Shown: piece by piece, positions 36,754 through 44,381 of the stretch
Layout: every line of letters begins with the position of its first letter
How positions within the stretch are numbered: position 1 is the stretch's first letter
Origin: Hymenobacter cellulosilyticus
GTDB taxonomy: Bacteria > Bacteroidota > Bacteroidia > Cytophagales > Hymenobacteraceae
Assembly: GCF_022919215.1 (NCBI RefSeq)
Contig: NZ_CP095046.1
Coordinates: 1,416,501 to 1,480,500, forward strand
Length of the DNA stretch: 64,000 nt
Reading direction: 5' to 3'
Made by a program: the position numbers and the translations under genes
The notes under the pieces: model-generated
Database searches by the model: none
Told to the model about the DNA's origin: nothing
What the model saw: the letters and a program-made list of their open reading frames with translations, nothing else

Positions 36754-38809
36754 ATGAAAAACCTTTTACTCTGTAGTATTTGCTTACTAACGGTTACAGC
36801 GCAGGCCCAAACACCTACCATTACTGGATTGCTGCCTACGCGCAACTCGGTAAACGCGCCTCGCGCAACCGCCGTGACAATTACTACTGCCCAACCCATT
36901 GATCCGGTCACAATTACCAATGTGCAGGTAAACTCCCGGGTTGCCGGCGGCAAGAAGGCCGGAACCTACACCCAGAGCGGTAACTCCATCATTTTTACGC
37001 CGACTACTGCTTTCCAACCCGGCGAGAAAGTGCAGGTGAGCGTGCCCAATACAGTCAAAAGCCTAACCAACGTGGGCGTGCCGGCGCAGGTCTATGAGTT
37101 TATTACCGCCGCGCCCGCTTTAGGTGGCGGCGCTTTTAGCCCACCGGCTACCAATGCTGAGTTGATAGTAGCGAATGGGCCACGTACCGTGTTAATGGCC
37201 GACATCGACGGGGATACCGACCTGGACCTAGTAAGCGCCAATAGCGGCGTGCAGGGAGATGATGTAAGCACGGTCAATATCTACCGCAACAGCGGACTCA
37301 ACAGCGGCAACTTCGTGGCCCCAACGGTTGGCGGCCGTTTCGATATTGACCGGGGTGAGTCTGCCATTACCCTGGGTGATATAGATGGCGACGGGGATTT
37401 GGATCTGGTCAATGCCTGTAATGCCGGGCTGGTCGAGGTGCGCCGCAACGATGGGGTAAACAGCGGCAACTTCACCGTGCCGGCGAACAAGACCACCATC
37501 CCGCTGGTACAAACTCCCGGGGCGGTGCGACTAGGCGACTTAGATGGCGACGGGGATCTGGATATGCTGGTAAACTACCAGGGAGGCGTAGGCACGATTA
37601 GTCTGCGGCTGAACCGCGGGCTGAACACGGGCGACTTCGTAGCACCTGCCGTCGGAGCCGAGCTTTCGGCCGGCGGATTTTTTCGGATGGAGCTGGGCGA
37701 TATTGATTCCGATGGCGACCTGGATATACTCGGCCTTTCCACCACTGACGTGGCTTACGTTCTGTTGAACAACGGACTGAACACCGCGCGGTTCGTGTCG
37801 GGCTTTAGCTTTCAGATAGAGTACCCGGTGTATGGCATGGGGCTGGGCGACGTTACCGGCGACGGGCGAATCGACCTGGTCGTGAACCGGTGGTCTCCCG
37901 CCAACGTGGTGGAAGTGTGGCGAAACACCGGGAACCGGAAATTTGAGCTGCACTCTTCGGTGGGCGTCGCGGTTCGGCCGGTAGAACTCGCCCTAGGCGA
38001 TGTTGATGGGGATGGGGATTTAGACGTAGTCGTTGGCAATGAAGACCCCGCACTGGCGCGAAGGCAGTGAGTCTGCGCCTGAACGGCGGATTGAACAGCG
38101 GAATCTTAGTGGAGCCTACCCAGGCGCCCGAACCCGCCGTCGGAGCAAGCCATCCGGTTACGGTGGCGTTAGGAGACGTAAACGGCGACGGCGCGCTCGA
38201 CCTGGTGAGCACAAATGACAATACCCGGTACGGTACTACAGTAGGTGTTGGTACGCTAAGCGTGCGTCTCAATCAACTCTCCCCTTTACGTACTACTCTG
38301 AACCCAACGCAAGGACCTGTTGGGTCATTGGTCACGGTGCGTGGTACCGACATGACTGGGGCCACGGCTGTCAGCTTCAACGGTACTGCGGCTCCCGCTG
38401 GCTCGTTCAACGTCACGTCTCCCACCACCCTGACCGTGACGGTGCCCAGTGGTACTACTTCCGGTGTGGTAACGGTAACTACGCCCGGGGAATACTTACC
38501 AGTAATACCCAGTTTGTAGTTGGTACCGCCTTGACTACACTGTCAGCTTGGCCTACTGCCGGCTTAGTACTGTATCCCAATCCGGTACATGATCAGCTGA
38601 CAGTCGATGTGCCAGCTGTAAGTGGTGCCGCTACTGTGCAGGGTACGCTGCTCAATGTACTTGGGCAACCGGTGCTACAGCAGCAGTTGCCGCTGCCTGC
38701 AGCCGGTACCCGCCTAGTTCTCGATGTAACCGCATTGCCGACCGGAATATATACGTTGCGCCTGCAGGCTGGCAACTTTACTGAGACTCGTCGTATAGCC
38801 GTACAGTAA
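36754..38809 (+). CDS. FG-GAP/VCBS-repeat surface protein A with T9SS sorting tail (two frameshifts)
   Basis: Predicted secreted T9SS cargo. Signal peptide LLLCSICLLTVTAQAQ, then an Ig-like (SbsA/Big_5) domain opening PTITGLLPTRNSVNAPR and ending near EFITAA. Six or so FG-GAP/VCBS units follow, each with a Ca-binding loop such as DIDGDGDLDL or DVDGDGDLDVV. An IPT/TIG-like domain (LNPTQGPVGSLVTVRG) and a type A sorting domain (VLYPNPVHDQLTVDV to the final RRIAVQ) complete it. Missing bases at about 38063-38064 and in 38487-38490 break it; repaired length is 685. It is flanked by the 22-bp repeat. It is first of three tandem paralogues. Confidence 0.85.
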
Positions 38810-38818
38810 TCAATTTGA

Positions 38819-38840
38819 CAGCCGCGGCTAAGGAAACGCT
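38819..38840 (+). repeat. 22-bp direct repeat, copy 2
   Basis: Identical to the atpG 3' end at 36600-36621 but outside any gene, 10 bases after the stop of the FG-GAP gene. It is followed at once by a second terminator. Confidence 0.95.
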
Positions 38841-38856
38841 ACTAGAATTTATAAAG

Positions 38857-38889
38857 GGCCCGCTTCCGCAAGGAGGCGGGCCTTTTTTG
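38857..38889 (+). terminator. Terminator after FG-GAP protein A, possibly the ancestral atpG terminator
   Basis: An 11-bp stem (38857-38867 with 38872-38882, one G-T pair) closes a GCAA tetraloop and is followed by six T. Confidence 0.9.
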
Positions 38890-38997
38890 TGGGCGCAAGG
38901 CGGTGCGGTTCAAATGCGTAGCTTTACTTAGCTGCTTGTACCTGTTAGCAATACCCTGCGCGAGCAACTATTTTTCTCTGGTTTTATCTGTGTGCGC

Positions 38998-40761
38998 ATG
39001 AATCCTTTTTACCGTAGTCGGCCGGTGCGAGCCACTTTTTCCGGCCAAGTGCCGGCTAGCTTTGTTTCGGCCCTGTTTCTGTTGCTACCCGCGGGGGCGG
39101 CACTGGCCCAGGCGCCTACCATCACGGCCGTAGTACCGGCCGCTAATGCGCCAGCCGCCAGCCGTATGGCGGCGGTTACGGTCACCTTCAGTCAGCCGCT
39201 CACGCCGGCTTCGGCTTCGGCCCTCAAGGTATTCAGCAGTCAGCGCGGGGGCTTGCGCACCACGGCTACGCCGACCGTAGTAAGTGGCAGCACGCTCCGG
39301 TTTACGCCCGCACCCTACGCCTTTATGCCTGGCGAAACGGTGCAGGCAACAGTAACGACGGCTGCCGCCAGCGCCGGGGCGCATTGGCCGCACCCCGCGT
39401 GCTGCAGTTTACGACGGCCGTAGGCGGCACCGGCCGGGGCGGCTTTGTGCCGGGCAGCACGGCCGCGCTGCCAGGGGTTACGAACCCATCGGCCCTGGTG
39501 CTTGGAGACATAGATGGGGACGGCGACTTGGACGCGTTGACATCTAACACTTCTGCCAATTCTGTGAGTGTTCTACTTAATGATGGTACTGGTTCATTAA
39601 CTGCTTCTCCAGCCAATGCCACCGTGGCAGCGGGAGAGCAAACCACTGGTTTGGCCCTAGGCGACATTGATGGCGACGGCGACCTGGATTTTGTAACGAC
39701 GAACTACTTAGGTAGCCCCAGTTCAAGTGTCCGGATTAATAATGGCAGTGGAGTATTTACTGCCCCAGCGGTGGGGCAGAAGTAGCATTACGGTTTAGTC
39801 AGCGTGCCTTGGTCCTGGTCGACGTGGATGGGGATGGCGACTTGGACCTGCTTAGCGGCGGCAGTGTTCGGCTCAATAACGGGGCGGGTGTCTTCACGGC
39901 ACCTGCTGCAAACGCTGAAATTGCTGGCCTGGGCAGTGGATTATCCGCCCTGGCAGTGGGTGATTTAGATGGGGATGGTGCTTTGGATCTGGTCGCACCA
40001 GGCTCCTTTAATGTCACTGGTAAAATAGAGTTTCGGTTTAATAATGGAGCTGGGGTCTTCACGGCCCGAGCTGCTGTGCCAAGCCTAGCTGTGGCAAATG
40101 ACCCCGGGCCCTGACCTTAGGTGATGTAGACGGTGACAGTGATCTGGATTTAATAGTCGGAACTAATAATGCCTCCGGTTTTCTAAGTTTGTTCCTGAAC
40201 AACGGTGCCGGACTGTTCGGGGCGGAAAGTCAGATACCAATTATGGCTGGTAGCGTGAGGAGCATCGCGCTAGGCGACGTAGATGCCGATGGTGACCTGG
40301 ATCTGCTTACACCCGCCACTGCTCCCCGTGGGGTGAGCATCCGCCTCAACAACGGCCTCGGTGTATTTTCGGTCCCTGCTATCAATGCTGAAGTGTCGGA
40401 AAACAACGGCATTATAGCCGTAACCCCAGGCGACCTGGACGCCGACGGCGACCTTGACTATGTAGTGTGCTCCCCTGGCTCCATCACCAGCCGCCTCAAC
40501 CAGCCCGTCACGCTGGCCTCAACGGCGGCCACTGCGTCTGCAGTTTTCTCGACCTATCCCAATCCCGCCCGCACGGCCGTGACGGTAGCGGGCGTGGCTC
40601 CGCGGGCCGCCATTGCGGTGCTCGATGCTCTGGGCCGCCGGGTGGCTGCGGCTACCGCCGATGCGGCGGGCACGGTCCAGCTAAATCTACCAGTGGGTTT
40701 GGCCCCGGGCGTGTACGTGGTGCGGGCGGGGGCGCAGGTGCAGCGCCTGCTGGTGGAGTAG
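38998..40761 (+). CDS. FG-GAP/VCBS-repeat surface protein B with T9SS sorting tail (three frameshifts)
   Basis: Paralogue of the upstream gene with the same plan. Signal peptide (FVSALFLLLPAGAALAQ), Ig-like domain (PTITAVVPAANAPAASRMAA, with VKVFSSQ-type ALKVFSSQRGG), about seven FG-GAP units (GDIDGDGDLDALTS, GDIDGDGDLDFVTTN, GDLDADGDLDYVVC) and a type A sorting domain (FSTYPNPARTAVTVAG to VVRAGAQVQRLLVE). Missing bases in the runs at 39376-39379, 39773-39776 and 40102-40105 break it into four frames; adding one base at each gives 588 residues. ATG 38998 is chosen over a GTG six bases before. The conserved N-terminal domain is often annotated as an adhesion module, but no ligand is known. Confidence 0.83.
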
Positions 40762-40788
40762 GCAACGAGACGGACCATTTGGTAGCGA

Positions 40789-40837
40789 GCACCCAGCTGC
40801 AGAGAAGTTGCCCACAATCTTCTCTGCAGCTGGGTGC
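40789..40837. terminator. Long hairpin after FG-GAP protein B
   Basis: A perfect 19-bp stem (40789-40807 with 40819-40837) and an 11-base loop. There is no T run after it, so it may protect mRNA ends or terminate in an unusual way. Confidence 0.6.
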
Positions 40838-40896
40838 CCATTACCGGCCGGCAGGTTAACTTTAACCCTGTTTTCGCCTTTTATTTTACCCTATTG

Positions 40897-42574
40897 ATGA
40901 AGCGTTACTTCCTGGGGCCGCTGGCCTTCCTGTTGCCAGTGGCTGCTGCCTCAGCTCAAAGCTTTGCCGTGACGGGCCTGCTGCCCGCCGCCAATTCTAC
41001 TGCCATGCCGCGCACCGGCAGCGTAAGCGTCCGGTTTTCGCAGCCGCTGGCCGCCGATGCGGCCACGGCCGGTGGCCTGAAAGTGTTCAGCAGCCAATAT
41101 TCGGGGCTGTTGCCAGGCACCACGACTGTGGCTGCCAATAGCCTCACCTTTCAGCCCGCTAACGGCTTCCGGCCCGGCGAGAAAGTACTGGTGAGCGTGC
41201 CCACCACGGTACGCAGCAGCACTGGTACTACCCTGGCCCGCCCCACAGTGTACGAACTGACTGCCGCCGCCCAGGGGGCAGCGGTACGTTTGCGGCCCCG
41301 GTTACGCTGGCTATGGGCAACGGCCCCTTCAACGTGACGACCGGCGACGTGAATAACGACGGCCCCCTGGACTTGGTGACGGCCAACCTGGGCGGCAGTG
41401 ACGTAAGCATACGCCTCAATAACGGGCAGGGGACGTTCGGGGGAACCATTAGCGTGCGAGTCGGCGGTATTCCGTTCTGGGTGCTGCTAGGCGACGTGGA
41501 CGGGGATAGAGACCTGGATATTCTCACGGCCAACTACGGCACCGGCACCGTAAGCATCCGGCCCAACGATGGCCGGGGCGTGTTTGGAGCAGGCAGCGAC
41601 TTGCCCGTGGGCATCCAGCCCCGGCACCTGGCCCTGACCGACGTGGACGGGGACGGCGACCTGGATATTCTGGCCGTGGGCGACGGAGCCAATCCGGGGC
41701 TGCGCATGCTGCGCAATAACGGCGCGGGCACCTTCGCGGCTGCGGAGGTGGTCGTAACCGGCAGTGCGCCGTGGTTTGTGGCCCCGCCGACGTGGAGGGC
41801 GACGGTGACCAGGATGCGCTGGTAATCAACTATGACGTGGAGGGCACCGTGGACTTGCTGCGCAACGACGGAAACGGCGGTTTTGTCCGCTCTGTGGCCC
41901 TGCGCCTGGGTGGCGAGTTAAGCAACATGGCCACAGCCGATATGGACGCCGACGGCGACCTGGACCTGCTTATCACGAATATCAGAAACAGCACGGTGAC
42001 GCTGGCCCGCAACGATGGACAAGGCGCCTTCAGTGTAGTCAGTACGTTTCTGGCCCTTGGAATGCCCCGCGTGGTGGTGCCCGCCGATGTGAACGGAGAC
42101 GGGGCCCCCGACGTCGTGGTAAGCTGCCAGGGCACGGACCAAGTGCTGGTAGCCCTCAATAATGGCACCGGGCAGCTGACGCTCAGTGCTACCCTTACTA
42201 CGGGCCGCGAACCAATCGGCGTAACGACCGGCGACATCGACACCGACGGCGACCTGGATGTGCTGGTTGCTAACATTAGCAGCGGAAGTGTGTCGACCTG
42301 GCTCAACAACGCGGCTGGCCCCACCCTGAGCACCAAAGCCGGGCAGGAGGCAGCTCGCTTGCAGCTGGCGCCCAACCCGGCCCATCAGGCGGCCCGCGTA
42401 CAGGTACCCACTGGGACAACTCAGGTACAGATTTTTAGTAGCCTGGGGCAGCTGGTACACAGCCAGGCCGTGGGGGCAGGCCAAGCCGAGGTAACAGTGC
42501 CGTTGGCCGGGCTGCCGGCGGGCGTATACCTGGTGCGGGCCGGGCAAGCCGTGGCGCGGCTGGTGGTGGAGTAG
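40897..42574 (+). CDS. FG-GAP/VCBS-repeat surface protein C with T9SS sorting tail (two frameshifts)
   Basis: Third paralogue in tandem. Signal peptide MKRYFLGPLAFLLPVAAASA, Ig-like domain (FAVTGLLPAANSTAMPRTGS, LKVFSSQYSGLLPG), about eight FG-GAP units (GDVNNDGPLDLVTANLGG, GDVDGDRDLDILTANYG, DVDGDGDLDILAVGD) and a sorting domain (LQLAPNPAHQAARVQVP to YLVRAGQAVARLVVE). Missing bases at 41274-41278 and 41782-41785 split it; repaired length is 559. N-terminal domains of B and C share the KVFSSQ.GGL-type motif, so these two look closer to each other than to A. Confidence 0.83.
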
Positions 42575-42630
42575 GACCGGCGCGCCAACCCCGAGTAAGA
42601 CCTAACCGGTAGCGGCCCGCTCACAACTCG

Positions 42631-42671
42631 AAACGCCCCACCTGGCACGGAGCCGGGTGGGGCGTTTCTTT
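42631..42671 (+). terminator. Terminator after FG-GAP protein C
   Basis: A 16-bp stem (42631-42646 with 42652-42667, one G-T pair), 5-base loop, T-rich 3' side. Confidence 0.9.
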
Positions 42672-42709
42672 TAGTTGCAGATAGGGGTAGAACTAATTAA
42701 AAAGGCCGA

Positions 42710-43135
42710 CTAGGCAGCTAGCGTGGGCCGGTGGTTGGTTACTTCCTGGATGGCCTGCTCCAGCTCGGGCACCTGCACAGCTACCTGGCGCCCATCTACG
42801 GCTTGCAGGAAAGCATCCACGGGCGTTTTGGTGCCGGGGGCGGGCGGCAAACTCAAATCCTGCACCCGGCGCGTGGCCTGGGTCAGGAGCCGGTCGAGGA
42901 AGCGGTGCTCCCGGGTGCCGGCCGTCATGGCGGCTACCTGCGGGGTGAGGCGCGCCACCTCGTCCTTGGCCTGCTGCAAGGCCTTGGCCCGGTCTTGTGC
43001 CCGCTCCGCCGACTTATCGGCGCGCAAATCGAGTACCTCATCGTTGAGGGTGAACTCGCGCAGCTCGCGTTGCAGGGCCGCCAGGGCGGCGTCGCACTCG
43101 GCTTGAGTGGTAAGTAATGCTACTGGAAATGGCAT
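42710..43135 (-). CDS. Coiled-coil hypothetical protein downstream of an XRE gene
   Basis: About 141 residues, soluble, without signal peptide. The central part is charged and heptad-like (DKSAERAQDRAKALQQAKDE, VARLTPQVAAMTAG), followed by TREHRFLDRLLTQATRR and VDAFLQAVDGRQVAVQVPEL. ATG 43135 (MPFPVALL) is taken as start; the 47 codons before it read as intergenic. No known family is recognised. It lies 109 bases behind the XRE-family gene in the same direction, so the two probably share a transcript and perhaps a task. Confidence 0.6.
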   Translation of the reverse strand: MPFPVALLTTQAECDAALAALQRELREFTLNDEVLDLRADKSAERAQDRAKALQQAKDEVARLTPQVAAMTAGTREHRFLDRLLTQATRRVQDLSLPPAPGTKTPVDAFLQAVDGRQVAVQVPELEQAIQEVTNHRPTLAA

Positions 43136-43244
43136 AAATAGGATAGATAAAGGTGGCGAAGTTGCCGGGTATAAGATAATTGGAATATTGAATTTTAACA
43201 CTAGGTCCGGCCCCAAAAGGTAGGGCCTGGAAAGCCCGGGGAGG

Positions 43245-43862
43245 CTACGCCGCCAGTAGTAGGGCCAGCGTGGCACGCAGCCCCGCCACGCGGGCGGCCA
43301 GCAGGCGGCCGGTGGCCGCCGTGGCGGCTGGGTCGGGGTCAGCCACGGTCAGGTCGGCGGCCAGCTCGTCGAGCCAACGGGCGTAGTGGGCAGCTTCGGC
43401 GGGGTCGGTAGGAGGGGTGGCGGCCCGTAGCAGGACCAGCCCAGCTCGGCGGTGTTCCAGGGCCGCGGCCTGCCGCTGGAACAGAGCCAGCTGCTGCCCC
43501 TGGCTGAGCAGCTGAAGCTGGTAGCGCCGCCAGTACCGGCGCCAGTACCGGCGCAGGTGCTCGGTGGTGGCTGGTCCGGGGGCAGCAGCACGGCAGCGTC
43601 GGGGCGGGCAGGGCCGCCAGTGGATCGAAGGGGGCGGAGGCCGCAGCAGCGGGTGGCGGGCCCTGCCCAGGGGCGGGGGCAGCAGGGGCGTGAGCACCAG
43701 CAGGCGCGGGGCCAGGGCGGGCGACAGGCCCCGCCGCCCCGCCTCCAGGTGCGACACAAAGCCCGACGACACGCCCAGATAACGGGCTAGCTGCCGGACC
43801 GTCAGGCCGAAGTGTGCCCGAACGGCGGCCGTTAAACTTATGAGAGACTCGGTATCAGGCAT
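43245..43862 (-). CDS. XRE-family HTH transcriptional regulator, paralogue 1
   Basis: About 205 residues. N-terminal HTH of the lambda-repressor type: VRAHFGLTVRQLARYLGV (helices 1-2), SSGFVSHLEAGRRGLSP (recognition helix), then APRLLVLTPLLPPPLG. A Pro/Arg-rich linker follows, then a helical C-terminal domain with the motif AHYARWLDELAADLTVADPD and a Leu/Ala-rich end. The gene at 47815-48439 encodes a clear paralogue. Unlike many neighbours it needs no frame repair. Upstream lie the palindrome AGTACCG-N7-CGGTACT (43918-43938) and the 44-bp-period array (43995-44118), both plausible operators (inference). Confidence 0.8.
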   Translation of the reverse strand: MPDTESLISLTAAVRAHFGLTVRQLARYLGVSSGFVSHLEAGRRGLSPALAPRLLVLTPLLPPPLGRARHPLLRPPPPSIHWRPCPPRRCRAAAPGPATTEHLRRYWRRYWRRYQLQLLSQGQQLALFQRQAAALEHRRAGLVLLRAATPPTDPAEAAHYARWLDELAADLTVADPDPAATAATGRLLAARVAGLRATLALLLAA

Positions 43863-43917
43863 AAAAGCAGGCAAAACGAGTTGGTGTGAAAGTGTGGTCA
43901 GCGCTGCTCTCGGTGGT

Positions 43918-43938
43918 AGTACCGCCTTTTTCGGTACT
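43918..43938. promoter_or_regulatory. Palindrome AGTACCG-N7-CGGTACT upstream of XRE gene 1
   Basis: Perfect 7-bp half-sites with a 7-base spacer, 56 bases before the start of the XRE gene. The geometry equals that of the GTATACC-N7-GGTATAC site upstream of the paralogue. It is a candidate autoregulatory operator. Confidence 0.5.
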
Positions 43939-43994
43939 GCGACTCAGCCGGGAGAAGCCACAGGAAGCAAAAGCCCCTACGGAAGTCGGTTTAG

Positions 43995-44118
43995 GTAGAC
44001 AAGCTTCCTTACTAGGACAAGCTTGTCTACGCAGGTACGTAGACAAGCCTCGATAAAGAAGCTACTCTGTCTACGTACCTGCGTAGACAAACCTCCCCAA
44101 GGTAAGGAGTTTGTCTAC
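43995..44118. repeat. Array of three 36-nt inverted-repeat units with exact 44-bp period
   Basis: Units at 43995-44030, 44039-44074 and 44083-44118 each open with GTAGACAA and close with TTGTCTAC (CTGTCTAC in the second). They are separated by 8-nt spacers GCAGGTAC and GTACCTGC, which are reverse complements of each other. Unit 1 has perfect 12-bp arms (GTAGACAAGCTT). A perfect 23-bp inverted repeat (44023-44045 with 44068-44090) covers both spacers. There are no cas genes nearby. Confidence 0.95.
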
Positions 44119-44381
44119 GTACTCGGCATGGGGGCATGGGCTACCTTTTCTGCTGCACTGGGGCGCGTCGTCGGCGCTGTTTGGCCCTGCCGCTTACTGA
44201 TTAGCAGCAGTGACCGGGATTCAGGCTCTCGTTTCAGAGAAAAATAGTACGACCAGGGTACCCTAAGGCTCAGCCGTAGTACCTTTACCCTTCGCTCTTA
44301 GTGCTCTATAGCTTATCAGACTTCCGGCTCGCCCGGTTCCCGCCTTAGCCTACACCCCGGAAGTGGCGCTCCGCCTGTTGC

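Larger units (their letters stand above)
43863..44381. other. Intergenic control region between XRE gene 1 and the propeller gene
   Basis: About 520 bases without a credible gene. It holds the N7-spaced palindrome at 43918-43938, the three-unit array at 43995-44118, the palindrome GGGTACCC at 44256-44263 and a TACCTTTA element at 44280-44287 that could be part of a promoter for the propeller gene. A small open frame across the array (44023-44247) is an artefact of the repeats. Confidence 0.6.

Noticed and set aside
40789..40837. Transposon terminal inverted repeats
   Set aside because: The two arms lie only 11 bases apart and form one hairpin; no transposase is present.
36754..42574. Integrin-type adhesins or large calcium-dependent toxins
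   Set aside because: FG-GAP repeats alone occur in many secreted Bacteroidota proteins; no toxin domain or known adhesion domain beyond the Ig-like module is visible.
43995..44118. CRISPR array
   Set aside because: Palindromic repeats at regular spacing look CRISPR-like, but there are only three units, the 20-nt interiors are partly self-complementary, the 8-nt spacers are mirror images, and no cas gene is near.
44023..44247. A 74-codon gene over the palindrome array
   Set aside because: The frame is produced by the repeats themselves and has no protein-like pattern.
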